The notes under the pieces are model-generated. The model worked only from the letters and a program-made list of their open reading frames with translations. It was not told the DNA's origin and made no database searches. The translations under genes were made by a program, and so were the position numbers. Source: Sipunculus nudus (Eukaryota > Annelida > Sipuncula > Golfingiida > Sipunculidae). From it: DNA of 64,000 nucleotides. The first letter of the stretch is position 1. Each line of letters starts with the position of its first letter. The stretch lies in contig CM049313.1 of NCBI GenBank assembly GCA_026874595.1, positions 39,336,659-39,400,658 of the forward strand. Reading direction: 5' to 3'. Shown here piece after piece: positions 1 through 12,555 of the stretch.

Positions 1-649
1 ATAAAAATGTTGCAAAGAAGCAGGAACGTGCAGTCCTGAATATCTTCTTCTTATAATTATCATGGAGAAAGTTTATTTGATTGGTTTGAACATTAAATGT
101 TTATGGATTTGTAGGGACTTCTTTTATGGCTTGAACCAGATCAACAAAACTTTAATGGCTTCTTCCTTATAACCAAAGTAATGGGTGATTATTTCTTAAT
201 GTAACCATACATACAAATAGCCTTATAAACACAGCAAGGCAGATGAAAACATAAGCCTGGTTGGGGCATAATGTAATATGAAAGCATATCAGGAAGGGAT
301 TATGTTATGACAATGTTTATTTAAGCTCAGACAGTGTAGTATGTATCAGGGGTAATATATAGGGGATCATATGTAACAGGGCACACTTGGCCAGCAACAG
401 GTGATACGAAAAAAACCCTCCTCTGATGCAGCATTTTGACAGTGCTAGTACAGGATGAGCCATGTGTCAGTCTAGTGTGTCTGCCAGATGCACCAGCTAA
501 ATAAGAGAGACATCCCCACAACAAACTACTGGTGTAATGGTATCTGACACATCTGACAGTATAACAAGCAGGTTATGTAAACTTGCCAGGTGGTCCATTA
601 TACCAATTATTAATCTTCTGTGAAGTAATGGTTGTTATTTCTTGATGAA
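1..649. other. AT-rich non-coding sequence
   Basis: I see no repeat structure, RNA gene or convincing coding frame here. The only open frames are about 65 codons with no recognisable composition or motif. It is probably intron or intergenic DNA. Confidence 0.6.
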
Positions 650-666
650 TGTGTGTGTGTGTGTGT
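650..666. repeat. (GT)n microsatellite
   Basis: A pure TG/GT run of 17 bases lies about 40 bases upstream of the repeat nest that begins near 704. Confidence 0.85.
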
Positions 667-703
667 CCCTGCAATGTGTCTGATGTTTGGTTTCATGGAT
701 TTC

Positions 704-3420
704 TTTTTAGTGAAACTGTGAGCTTATGTGATGGTGTGGCATCGTCCGTTGGCCGTCTTCCGTTGTCTGTATGTTAACCCATACTATCTTGAAAACGGCA
801 AGAGTTAGCATTACAAAATTTTATGCAAAAAATTAGTCATCTAAAAAACTCTATCAGATTTTGCTTATTTTTTGACTAACTGCATTTTGTTAGATTTTAT
901 ATGGGAAACCTTTAAAAATCTTCTTCTCCGAAACTGTTCAGCCAAATTGTCCAACATTTCACAGAAATGATCCCTGGAACAATCTCTCTCAAGTTTTTTC
1001 AAATGGTTCCAGTTCGGAGATTGCAGGAGGTTGAACTTTGTCATCTGTCCAAAAAAAGCATATTAAAATTTCAATCTCAGAAACGGCTGGAGCTATCATC
1101 AGCAAATTATATGCCAATGTTTGTCACATGAATCATATCTGAAATTGAGGTATTGGTTGTGCCACCTGCATCAGCCTTTTTTGTACGGGGGTCATCAGTG
1201 CCCTTATCATACTGAGGGCTACAAAAAACTTCTTCTCTGAAACCATATGGCCAAATTGTTTAATATCGCACAGAAATGATCTTAGGGTAGTGCTTTCTGA
1301 AGTTTATTCAAATGGTCTCAGTTCAGTGACTTTTGGCTGAGTTATGGGAAGCTGAATTTAGTCCTATGCCATAACAGCCCATTTTAGCTCAGTGGCTACA
1401 AAGATCTTCTTCTCAAAAACCACTGGGCCAAATTCTTAAATATCACACATTAATTATCCTTAGATGTTGATAATTCAAGTTTGTTCAAATGGTTTTGGTT
1501 CAGAGATATTTTGCTGAGTTATGGGAAGCTTATAACTAAGCCATTTTTCTGTATTTTCCTATATGAGTTATAAACCTGCAAAACATTTTTCAACTGAGGC
1601 TAATTTGTTTAATATTTTACAAGAATAATCCCCTGAATAATTCTTATAATAATTGTCTTTTATGGTTCCAAAGAATGAATTTTGGCTGAATTATAAAGAT
1701 TGAATTGAGTCATTTTACCATATGTTAGCAGTGATAAGCATATACATCTAGCCTGGCACCAGTTTATCAGCATTGGTTACATCATGCCACTAAACATTTA
1801 GATTTCAGGTTAAATATGATTAATATTGACAAGAATGTTTTTTAAAAGCTTTTAAAAAATGTAGATTTATTATATTAGATATTCCTCATGCCAGGCAATG
1901 TTTACAATTACAGATATACAGCTCTCTGTGGGTATATAAAGACGGCTGTACATGGATTATAAATAATAAGTATGCATACTCTACTTAATTCAAGAATTAC
2001 CATCAATGAGATGTATCTGTATTATAATTTTGCATTCAGTATACATCTGTAGTAATTTTTAGCGAACCTGTTAGCTAATGTGATGGTGTTGGGGCGTCCA
2101 GCCTCTGTGTCATTTATGCAATAACTCATACTATCTCAAAAACGACTGGAGCTAGCATCATGAAATTTAATGCAAAACATAAGTCATCTGAAAAACTCTG
2201 CATTTTCTTAGATTTTATAGAGAAAAAGCCAGAAAAACTTTTCAAAATCTTCTCCTCCAAAACGGTCAAGCCAGATTGTTCAATATTTCACAGAAATAAT
2301 CTTTCATACCATCTCTCTCAAGTTTGTTCAAATGGTTAAATTTTGGTGAATTTTGGTCGAGTTACAGGAAGTTGAACTAAGTCATCTGTTCAAAAAAGCA
2401 TACTAAAATGACAATCTCAGAAACGGCTGGAGCTGTCATAACCAAATTTTATGCCAACGTTGGTCACATGAGTCATATATGAAATTCAGATATTTGTGGT
2501 GCCACATGCATTGACCTTGTTTTGAACTGGGGTCATTGGTCATCTCACCCATAATTTCTCAGGAAAAGCAGGAGCTACCATCCCCAGATTTTATGCAATA
2601 ATATGTCACATATTATGTTGTGGGATTCAGCTTAATTTTTTGTTATCTGCATTTACTTAGATTTTGTAAGGACAAGCCTGAAAAACCTTTAAAAAGTCTT
2701 CTTCTTGTAAAAGGTCCAGCCAAATTGTTCAGTATTTTACAGCTATGATCTTAGAGGCAAGCCTTCTCAAGTTTGTTCAAATGGTTTGCATTTGACGAAT
2801 TTAGCGGAGTTACATGAATTTGAACTTAGTCATTTGGCCAAGCAAACATACTGACATATGACAGAAATGACAGAACCTAGCATTACCAAGTATTGTGCAA
2901 ATGTTGGTCACATGACTCATATTCGTAGTTGCAGATTTCATGGTGCCCCCTACATTGACCTGTTTTTTATGGGCAAAAACCTCATAATTTTAGCCTCTTT
3001 CAACTTATAATGTTTATGTTGAAACTTTCAAATTGAATGGTTCAAATTTTCAAAAGAATTATCCTAGGACATGGTTCTTTCAATCATATAAGGATAGATT
3101 GAGTTTGTTGATTTTTGGTTCAGTTGTGAAAAGCTTAAGTTGGTCTTATGGCTATATTATTATGTCTATTTCAAACTGAGGACTGCAATAGTGTTCTTCT
3201 ACAAAATTGTTGTATCAATTATAACTTCTGTAACATTACACAAAAATTAATCTTAGGTGGCCTTTGTTCAAGTTTACTTGAATGATTTTTGGCAGACTAA
3301 TTGGACCTTTAACAATGAAAGGACTGCATCTTTGATTATCATGGATATTTTTGGTAAAAAGTTTATGAATATGTCAGCTTGAAAAAAAAGCATTTTAGCC
3401 AAAGTCTTTCAGTATGTGTA
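704..3420 (+). repeat. Decayed tandem repeat, two ~1.35-kb blocks
   Basis: Two diverged copies of one leader start near 704 and 2056 (TTTTTAG, then GTGATGGTGT and a GTCC-like patch), about 1352 bases apart. Each is followed by the same order of sub-units: AAAACGgc..gAGctAGCAT with AAATTTTATGCAAAA; then CTTCTtCTCcAAAACgGt with CAAATTGTTCAATATTTCACAGAAATGAT written as shorter diverged pieces, TCTCAAGTTTGTTCAAATGG, and GAGTTAtgGGAAGcTGAA; then TCTCAGAAACGGCTGGAGCT and a GTGGTGCCACcTGCATtgaCC relic. The sub-units repeat again inside each block, and more degraded ones continue to about 3400. Leader, tetranucleotide patch and core repeats match the layout of the pearl/HINE-like elements elsewhere in the window, but I cannot find clear outer ends. 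It is probably an old, nested member of that group. Confidence 0.6.
1155..1166. repeat. Relic of the GGTGGCGCCACC palindrome
   Basis: GGTTGTGCCACC differs from the shared palindrome at two or three bases. Similar relics occur near 2500 and 2940 in the second block. This links the 0.7-3.4 kb array to the better preserved arrays at 12.5-16.4 kb. Confidence 0.45.
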
Positions 3421-3479
3421 AACAGATTTACCGGTACCAACAGGCAAAGATTGTGTCTGTATCTTTAAATAGGTTGAGT

Positions 3480-4075
3480 AACCTCCAACTGTTTCAGATT
3501 TGGCAACAGATCAAGAGTTCATTCAGTGCAGCCAGATATAGGTCAAGAGTTCATTCAGTGCACCCAAGCACAAGGCATGTGATCACCGCATGGCAGTCAT
3601 GTGAACACCTCATGGGCAGCATGTGATCACCTCATGGGTAGCATGTGATCACCTCATGAGTATCATGTGATCACCTCATGGGTGTCATGCCCCTCAGGGC
3701 TGCATGTGGAGCCAATCTGTGAGCTTATGCAATGATGTGGCTACTATTTCAGATTTGGCAACAGGCCAAAGGTCAGTCTGGATCTATTTATAGCTTTGGC
3801 AGACTGCACTCAGTGCAGCCAGGTATAGGTCAGGAGTTCACGCAGTGCAGTAGCTTCATTATATTTATAGAGTTGGCAGACTGCCCACTGCATCAGATTT
3901 GGCACCAAAGTTTAGCCTGGATCTATTTATAGCTTTGGCAGGCTGCCAATTGTGTCAGATTATGCAACAGGTCAAGAGTTCACTCAGTGGAGCCAGGTAC
4001 AGGTCAAAAGTTCACTCAGTCTAGCCAGGTGCAGGTCATGAGTTCACTCAATGCAGTAGACTGAGCCAGCGAATT
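3480..4075 (+). repeat. Irregular diverged repeats (CAGATTTGGCAACAG units)
   Basis: CAGATTTGGCAACAG or close variants occur at 3495, 3750, 3894 and 3956. They are interleaved with repeated phrases such as GTTCACTCAGTGcAGCCAGG and GGATCTATTTATAGCTTTGG. Spacing is irregular (255, 144 and 62 bases), so this is a scrambled array rather than a clean minisatellite. It lies directly after the 0.7-3.4 kb array and is probably part of the same nest. Confidence 0.5.
3574..3683 (+). repeat. 22-bp minisatellite, five copies
   Basis: Five consecutive units of exactly 22 bases fit the consensus AGCATGTGATCACCTCATGG plus GT. Each unit carries the palindrome GTGATCAC (one has GTGAACAC), bracketed by CATG on both sides. 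Copies differ at one to four positions. The array sits inside the surrounding irregular repeats. Confidence 0.85.
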
Positions 4076-4139
4076 TGTCACAGTTCACTCGGGGCAACTG
4101 CCTTTCTCACCTAAGCCTGGTCAGCCCCATGCATCAGAC

Positions 4140-4480
4140 TCAAGGTAAGTTTGATGTATTGGCCTGATATTTTGACCTGTCTATGTGTCTTTGATGGCTT
4201 TCTTGTTCACAAGACAGGTGTTGCCACCTACAATGACTTTTGCACAGTGTATGTGCCTGCTTATTTCTACAGAGGAATTTGATATATCAGCCTGAAATTG
4301 GGCATATTTATACATATCGAATAACTTTGTCGTATACAAGACTGGTGGTGCCACCTACAATGATCTTTGCCTGCTTATTTCTCAGGAGGAGTTTGATATA
4401 TCAGTCTGAAATTGGGCATATGTATATATCTCTGATAGCTTTATTGTATACAAGACTGGTGGTGCCAGCTACAATCATTT
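4140..4480 (+). repeat. Three ~120-bp core units with central palindromes
   Basis: Units contain a GTTTGATaTATcaGcCTGA phrase, a GGGCATATnTATACAT phrase and a palindrome: GGTGTTGCCACC at 4217, GGTGGTGCCACC at 4344 and GGTGGTGCCAGC at 4458, spaced 127 and 114 bases. The same order (query phrase, GCATGTGTATA phrase, AGCTTTCTT, then palindrome) makes up the half-units of the array at 15.1-16.4 kb. This is therefore a stand-alone piece of the same core module. Confidence 0.65.
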
Positions 4481-4499
4481 TTGTGTTGTGTGCACCAAT

Positions 4500-5859
4500 G
4501 CAAGAATTTCAGCAGTGATGTTTGTGTAATTGTTTCTTATTCAAAATGTTTAGTACTTGTATTGTTCATGTACATGAAAAGTAATGGTCCAGCATGAAGC
4601 ATTATACCTGGTGTATTTCCAAATGCACAGGTTCGCGTTATGCCTGTAGGCCTTGTTAAATGTGACATTGGGGGAATAAGTTGTCAGGTTTTAAAGTGAT
4701 TGGTATAAATCATTTGGTAACCTTCAACAAGCTGAGGATATTGATTTGACAATTAATCCTCAGAAGGTCACTTCGCTTAGTAAAGAACTCATGATATTCC
4801 CCTCACTTAACAAACTCCTGCACTTAGAAATAACTTATCTGTATCAATTTCTTTTAAATTTTGTATAAAGGTGGAATATGGACCAGGGAAAACTCCATTA
4901 AATTTTTATTTTGATCTTGATGCAGCTGGGTGGGTCCAGTAAAATGATCTTCCCTTGGCGATGCATAAGCTTTACAGAGCTGAGCCAAGTGAAACTGAGG
5001 TTAACATGAAATGGTTTTAACCCAGTTTATAGTCTGATATTACAGATAATGTCAGTCTCATCCAACTTTAACACTTTGCCTTCCATGTCTGAATGTGGAG
5101 TGTTGGGTATGAGAAGGACACTTGTGATGCTAACTGCTATATTTAGTTAATATATGTATATATTATATTGATAATGGTGCTATATTTTGTAACTTATATG
5201 TCACATTGTCAGCTAAACATGCCAGTTTATAATAAAAAATTTCTGAGAATGTTATCTGCAGACAGTGAATTAGACACCTTTAACATCATGAAACATCTGA
5301 CACTGAGAAAAGTTACAATTCCCAATGCATCAAGCTGCAGCGATTGACAGGTCCCTCTAACCAAGTCATTATCATGTTCATGTTAATATCACTTATCATT
5401 GTCCTAGTATTGTCACCCTGGGCAGGGGTATATTGAGGGTTCAGGATATCAAATTGATATGTCAGATACATGTCCCCTGTCAAAATACCAGGTCTGCCAT
5501 GTACCAGTGAAGACCAACTGGGGAGCATTTGTCTACGTAGGATTTGTTTAGAGAACATAAATATTGTCTAAGGACATGCCAGCAGGGTGTCAGCTTTATT
5601 ACATGAATAATAAGAAGTCAGGACCATATTGTTGTTGCCTCCACTAAACACTCTGGTGAGTTTCTTCTTTTGTACATCATGGTTGGTCTGTTTGTGATCT
5701 TATTAATTTGTAGCAATAAATCACAAAATTAAGGGGGCCGATGATGCATGGACCTTATAACAGAGAAAAAAACATGTTTAATATTTACACATATCTGGAT
5801 CCAGTTATTTGAACCAAGACCATTTTCCTTGTAAAATTGTTATACCCTTCATTTTTATT
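4500..5859. other. AT-rich non-coding sequence
   Basis: I see no repeat array, RNA gene or coding signal. Short open frames (the longest is 81 codons on the minus strand near 5313-5558) show no recognisable protein. Confidence 0.55.
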
Positions 5860-6460
5860 AAACACCCGTCTATTATGGTATACCCATCGTCCTTCTGTCC
5901 ATTAACTTTTAGTGTCACTGCGATCTATTACCTCAGCTGGATGGATTTTCATGAAAATCACTAAAACTACTTATCAATAGATTAACTCTCCTGAGTTTAA
6001 TTATGGGCATAATCTACGCATATTTAATAAGATAAAAGGTCACTAGGCTACTTTTTGGTGTCATAGCAATAAGTTACAAGGAGTATGATGGATTTTAATA
6101 AAACTCAAAAGAAATGTTAATCAATAAAATATCTTGCCTAAGTTTGATTTCCAGCAAAATCCACACATATTTATGTGGTCAGAAGTTACTGCACTTTGGA
6201 GGCACCCTGGTGACTCACCAAAAATCTTTTTGGATTCTCATATAACTTATGATGAGTATAAAATATAGTTTCTCACCTGAATTACATTCTCAGCAAATTC
6301 ACACATATTTAATTAGGACAGAGATCACAAAATATGCAACAGACATATAATGCACCATTTGTGGTGCTCTAATATGGCTACAACATAACCCATGGTGAAC
6401 TAGGAAGTTATGTTTCCACCTGTGTCTGTTTGTTAGTTGGTTTGTTTGTCAGCTACAGGG
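5860..6460 (+). repeat. Decayed interspersed repeat with ~140-bp units
   Basis: It begins ACACCCGTCTATTATGGTAT followed by a degenerate GTCC/GTCTGTCC patch. The phrase CACATATTTA or CGCATATTTA recurs at 6017, 6163 and 6302 (146 and 139 bases apart), each followed by an AGGTCACa/AGATCACA-like phrase. A second degenerate leader (TTTCCACCTGTGTCTGTTTG) lies near 6412-6432. The plan, tetranucleotide patch then short tandem cores, resembles the pearl-type elements, but divergence is high and the ends are not resolved. Confidence 0.45.
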
Positions 6461-8376
6461 ATTAAAAAAAAGTAACCAGATTTCACCAATTTGTATATGT
6501 TTCTCAGATAACCCTTGATATATAATGAATTTGAAAATTTTAATTGACACCAGGTTTGACACTGACTGTATATAATTACCTGTTTTCCACTCAAGAATAT
6601 AAGTACATTATAACATAATGTATATGGCAACCTGATAAAAAGTTCTTTCTTATAAATGGTTTAAAATTCTTAAAAGCAATGTATATAGAAAAGTTCTTGA
6701 ATTTGTATGATGTTATAATTGTTGAAAGTGATGATTTATTTCCTGTTTTGAAAGATTAATTATCCAACCATAACATTATTGCACTGCCACAGATGAAGTG
6801 TCATCTTTTTACAGGGCTTTGTCAGTTGTTGTGTTATTTACAAGATAAAATGTGTACACGTACATGTGTTTCCTCATTACCAGCTAAAATATGTACAAAA
6901 TACACGAGTGTCATCATACAGGTAAACACAGTCAGTGTTATTAGTGTCATCCTTGTATCAAAACAGTGTTTCATATTTTGTTATCAAGTTGGACATAACC
7001 TTAACATATGTGAATATATAGGAATGCAAATAGCGAGCGAAGCTGAATCATACAAATGAACATAATTATGTATGTACATAAAAATACACAGGTATTTGGC
7101 AAGGTAGCCTTTCATCTGTAGGAAATATGTCATGCACACAGCCCTTTTTCACTTGAGTTTCTTACCATATAAAAACATGAACACAAAACCTGAGCAGTTG
7201 TAAAAAAAACTTAATATCATAGCTAGACTGGTTTCCATACAAATAATGTCTACCATAAAGCCCATGCTTGAGTTGTGTACAGCGTTTTCAACATTTTATG
7301 ATGACATCATGAAAGCTTGTACAATCAGTGCATGCTGAGTAACATGGAGACCAGGGTATTTATATATTTGTTATAACACCTTTTTACCATTGTCCATATA
7401 ATTATGAGGTCTCACGATTCATCAATGGTCTACTGACTCTTGTCATCAGAACGGATGTTTGAGACTCCAGGGCTTAGAAGCTCATGTGGGAGACTATTTA
7501 ATTCAACTAATCATTATAATAAGATATTATGATTAGATATTATGCAGGTGCTGTTTGATCAGAAGGTCATAACTGTCCACAGGAGTCTAATAAAAGAATC
7601 TTGTAAACATTTATTGATATAAAGAACACGTTAAGTCAAATTTGGGTAGCATTAAAACCTGCAAGAAAGATTGGTATTTCAGGCTTAGCTGACTTTTCAA
7701 TAACATTAAAAATGGCCAGAGATGTTTCAGAATCTCAGTGTTGTGATAATTGTCACATCATGTTTCTGAGTGATTAAAATGGGAATGAAGCAAAATTTCA
7801 TTGAAGTCCCTCTATAACTTGTACTGCAGTATAATACTTTATTAGGTTTTCATCCCTGTCCATAACACCCAAGCAACCTCATAAAGCTTCAAAAAACTTG
7901 AAATTAAGTTCAACGTTTGAAGTCTTGAATTATTTGATTGATTATTAAAAAAACAATGGTAGAGCCACTGAATGTGAAATGGGTAAAAAAGTCAGAATAT
8001 TTGATGTGACAGTGTGGATGGAAAACCTGTCTTCATTTGAGATATTTGCACAACATTGACTGCCCTAATAACAGAAGATAACTGTTCACAACTACCAGTA
8101 TTGTACACAGTTTGTCTGGACAGTTGGATGTAGATAAAAGGTTCTATACAAGATCACTGAACCATTCATGATTGTACAGCTTTTATACAAACAGTGATGA
8201 TACATTTTGCCAAAAGTGAGGACATTTGGGTGAAAGAACCCTGAAGTTACAAACATGTAAGTCACCCCTTATTGGGGTTATTATAACTAGTAGCCAATTT
8301 AGACAGAAAACTGTGTTCCTGTCCAAAATATTTCCTGTTTGCTTAATGATGGATATATGTTATGGTGTCAGAGATC
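6461..8376. other. AT-rich non-coding sequence
   Basis: I see no supported gene or repeat array. A frame of 88 codons at 6793-7059 (+) has no recognisable motif. The region is consistent with intron or intergenic sequence. Confidence 0.55.
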
Positions 8377-8785
8377 CATCTTCATATTATCATGTCAGTG
8401 GCAACTACGCTTCCACAGCTAGACCTTGATTCAGCAAGGCGTTCTGGTGTTTATTTCATTAACAATAAACAAGCTTGCAAAGTGTTCACCCCTTAAAGTC
8501 ACAACTGCCAATCAAATCAAACGAAAAAAATGTAAACAATTAACTGTTCAAATGCCATCTGAACAAAGGACACGTGTACCAGAAATGAGTTAAAACGGCT
8601 TAATCTGTTGGGTTAGATTCACAGTGCCTTTGCAGTTATGCTAGTTGATCAAAATATCCCGCCAGTGTATCTTTTGATTGATGTAATTGCCTTATTCATT
8701 TTACATGAGATAGACGCCAGAGTGGCTCACTGAATCAAGGTCTGTGAAAGTGTAGCTGCCACTGACATGATATAGCATGAAGATG
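8377..8785. mobile_element. 409-bp foldback / MITE-like inverted repeat element
   Basis: A left arm at about 8377-8455 and a right arm at about 8706-8785 are inverted copies. Both arms read CATCTTCAT, then ATCATGTCAGTGGCA.CTAC, CACAG, ACCTTGATTCAG and TCTGG.GT.TAT.TCAT inward. Identity is roughly 80% by eye, with a 3-base indel. The spacer of about 250 bases carries no transposase-like frame. I could not find a clear target-site duplication, so the superfamily is open. An inverted duplication of a cellular sequence is the main alternative. Confidence 0.6.
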
Positions 8786-8849
8786 CTGAGTACAGACATT
8801 AACATCTAGCTTATGCGGAGAGTGCTGATCATTTTTAAAGAAAATACAA

Positions 8850-8860
8850 GGGGGGGGGGG
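8850..8860. repeat. G11 homopolymer
   Basis: Eleven consecutive G residues, about 65 bases after the right arm of the foldback element. Confidence 0.9.
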
Positions 8861-8889
8861 ATGTCCCAAAGAAACCATTTGAAAATGTC

Positions 8890-9320
8890 CATTCTATATA
8901 TAGTAGTCACTCTGTATGTCTGTGTATGTGCACACATTTTGTTTTTTGATTATTACTCTGTTTATATTGATTAGTTGGATTCAGATTTTACATATATGAT
9001 GATTGAGCCCTGTCAGTTTTGGAGCCATGGGTCAAAGGTCAAGGTCGGAGATATATATTCTCAATGTAGACATGATAAATTAGACTCTTCTTTGGGTTGA
9101 TTGATTTCTTTAAATTTCACAGTTTTGTTTTCACTCACTGGAGAAAGATCCAACTGATGTTTATTGCAAGAGGTCAAAGGTCACCATAAACCACACATTC
9201 TTCCGCATATATGAATATATTTGTGTCATAGTTCTGTATCAAATTTTCTTTTCTTATTTAGTATTCACAAAGTCATGTCTGGGTTGAAATGTGGATGACT
9301 GGTTAAGTTTTGAAGGACAA
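8890..9320 (+). repeat. Decayed repeat carrying two DR1-like motifs
   Basis: A TCTGTATGTCTGTGTATGTG leader is followed by two diverged units of about 142 bases. Each contains a GGTCAAAGGTCA core: GGGTCAAAGGTCA at 9029-9041 and AGGTCAAAGGTCA at 9171-9183. The layout suggests an old interspersed repeat with short tandem cores. The two core motifs have the form of a direct repeat of AGGTCA with 1-base spacing. Whether any protein binds them here is unknown. Confidence 0.45.
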
Positions 9321-12300
9321 AACATGTATACCAGTATGTATGTTACTGTTGATGTATGGTTTGGGGTGATCAGGGGCTTCTTGCCCCCCAGCAAACAGGC
9401 AAGTTTATCTTGTCCCCAGTATGGAGAGGCTGTAAATTACCAGGTCATTCAGTACTGAGGGGAAAAATTCTACCACTGTCTACAGGTGGAGGTCATGGCT
9501 GACATGCTAAATAAGACTGCCAGGTTGTATGTAGGTGCTTTGATCTGTCAGAAAATTTGGCTCTTATTAATATGATCTGTGGGATAGTTAATGTCGTCCA
9601 GGGTCCACCCCGCAACTTATTATACTCAGCAATTATCTACCTGTTTTTTTACTGAAACCTGTTGCCATGCAGTGTCATCTCCAGCTTGCTGCCGGGTAAC
9701 CTGTGATATTATGCATGCAAGATACTGCAAGGAAAAAATAATATATAAAAGTTTTCAGGAGTATTCTGGTGTTTCCTCCTTATATCATATGTTAATTTAA
9801 CAAGTAATATGATCATCAAATTTGTTTTTCCGGCAAGTGTCAAACTGTGTTTAATTTGTAAAGGGATATAGTTTTCCCCACTCTGTTTGTATACCATATT
9901 TTTGTATGCCAGGTAGTTGATGTCTCTGTCTGTTTGTGTTAATGTATCACAAATTTGTGTGTTTTGCACATCAGTTGAAGTATGTACATGTACATGTACA
10001 TGTGTGCATGCATTTGTATTTGAGGCATATGTTATGTATCATTGTATGTATGTGAGCTTGAATGTTGGTGTTTGGAATGCAACAGTAGTACAACATAATT
10101 ATAAAATCCCTTTTTGACAGTGTTTCCACAATGATGTATGTGTAACACCTCACTCGAACATTAATTGTTTGTAGAGGTAACACAAAAAGTACTCATCCCA
10201 CACCTGAGTCAGTGTCAATTAATATTTGTTCTATTTTGAAAGCAAAGCTATCAGTGGACACCAAAACTTTATGAATTGCCCCTTCAAGCCTACTTTATTT
10301 GTTAATAATGTGATATATATTCTAATAGTATTGACTTCCTTAAGCAAATAACCTGTTCAGTCTAATAAAATTAAATAAAAATAGACAGATTGATATACAA
10401 AGCGCATTCAGATCAGCTCTTTAATTTTCACAGTACTAGATCTCTTTCACTTAAAAAATATATATATATCTCATGGACATACATCCATCGGTTACTGACA
10501 AACACCTGTTCTATAACTGATATAAACTTATTTTGTGGTAAAATAAAAAATAGGAGCCTGGATGGAAAATTTTCTTTCCAGTTGCTGCTTTGAAGTGAGA
10601 CTATGTGAGAGGAAAATCTGTTCTTTTGGTATGTTTTATCTCACCTGAGTACAGGTATAAGTGTATATAAGGTGTTTGTCTGCTCAAACATTAACATCAG
10701 CTTGAATTATGACCAGCTAGCTCCATTAGTGTATGACTAAATGCTTGCATTAAACCAACAGCCGCTCAGTGAGCTTAGTAATTAAAGTTTAGGTTCATTT
10801 AGTTGATTCTCCAAATTGATGCACTTCAGATTGTGTATTTTTATTTGTACCTTACTGAACACATCTCCTACACTGCCCAATACAATTTTTTGTCTGCTTT
10901 CATTCTTGTATTTTTATGATCACACAAGAATGGTTATTTGTACATGTCTGCAAATCTTTTCACAAGTGACAAAAAGAGGAAAGATGATCATAAAATGTTT
11001 CTTGCTTAACAGCAGGGTCATATATTACAGATAAAATCTGTCTCTGTGATTAGGAATGTTACACAGATGTGGCACTTGAAATGATTACAGGCTGTCCCAG
11101 TTGTCAGACACGCTGAAGACAAATAAACCTCAATCCTTACCAATGTAAAATAATCTGCCCCTGGAGCCAGCTATTAATTTCAATCCAGCCAGCCTGCACT
11201 GCATATGCATGAGTTATTATGCTTAGCTATGAGCTGTTGAAGAGCAGGAATGTGATCAGATGGAAGTGTACCTTAAATGATTGCAGTATATGTATATATG
11301 ACTGGGTGAGATAAAAGGTAGACAAATTACCATTTCACTCGATATTAATCATAACCAAGTGAGGTATGTCATACCTGACACCATTAGATCTCTCATATTA
11401 GTAATTGCACACCTTCAGTGTCTGTGATTCCATTTGATCATACATTTTTTCACTGCTCTGATATTATTTTTGACTGTAGTTATAAAACCGATGGTACTGG
11501 GGGGGTTTGAAATAATTACAGTACTGGTACAGTGTCATATAATTTTTATTCAGTGGAGGCTGTCAAAATCGGTGATATGCTTGAGTGCAAAAAATGTTAG
11601 TATCTTAATTATTTTCAAAGAGAGACGAATACCAAAAGCAAAAGCAAATTTATATTTGCAATTTCTTAAATCCCAATTGAATATATAGTGTATGTAATTG
11701 AATAGTATGGCTGTATCAAAGTACAGCCCTCTTTGGTCTGCATGCATGGACAATCATTTTAAGACAATGAACTGTAAAAGTCTAACTGAGAATTTCTGTT
11801 ATTCAGATATAAATCATTGGCATGCAAATTTAAAAAATGTATCTTTTTTTTAGTGTAAAATAGTTACTTTAAATTTATTGTACAATGCAATCTCAGGAGT
11901 GATGTCCAGGAAAGACTTTTAAAGCATTTTTATGGCAGTTGCTGTCACCTGTTGTTTTATTAATTTGTGTTTGCACTTTGCAGGCATAGAACACAGAATT
12001 TAAGACTTGAAGTTTGATTAACCAGCAGAACAGCTGGTGCAAAGTGCAAGGGTGCATGAATCAGTCTCTGTATGTGTTTACTCATTCTGTGAAAACGGGA
12101 CCTCTTATGTTTCTGTATTTATCCACTTGTGTGATGCGATTTGTTTATTCCAGGTTGTTCTCATTAAGCCTAGATTTGCAGTGGTGAGGTATTGTTTAAA
12201 CACATGTTAATCACATTTTTGGTGCGCCTCTCTGTCAGACAGCAATACATATGTGAAGGGCCACAACAATAACAATATCCGACTGAATTTAGTTCTTAAT

Positions 12301-12507
12301 GTAAGTGTCTCTCTGGTCCCTGTTGTTCTTTGAAACAAATACTCTGATCATGCAGAAATATTAAGCCAGAACACAACATTTAGCATCATGGTAATGATTG
12401 AGGCAATATGATCAAACTAAATTTACTGCTGCAAGGGATGTAATCAAGAAGAAAAGATGTAACCAAATAGACAAGAATTTTTATCTAAGTTACCCCTAAA
12501 TAATACA
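9321..12507. other. AT-rich non-coding sequence with a small palindromic hexamer repeat
   Basis: No gene is supported. At 9986-10003 an 18-base perfect palindrome is formed by three ACATGT units, inside open frames on both strands that I regard as chance. Around 11150-11230 the sequence is less AT-biased and contains ATATGCATGAG and TTATTATGCTTAG, which look like POU/homeodomain-type sites, but nothing proves function. Confidence 0.5.
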
Positions 12508-12512
12508 TTTTT

Positions 12513-12541
12513 AGCTCAGCTGACTGAAAGTCATCTGAGCT
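12513..12541. repeat. Terminal hairpin of the 12.5-kb element
   Basis: Arms AGCTCAGCTGAC and GTCATCTGAGCT pair at 11 of 12 positions around a TGAAA loop. The same hairpin sits at the left end of the elements at 23.3, 39.1 and 45.0 kb. Confidence 0.85.
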
Positions 12542-12555
12542 ATAGCGATCACTCT

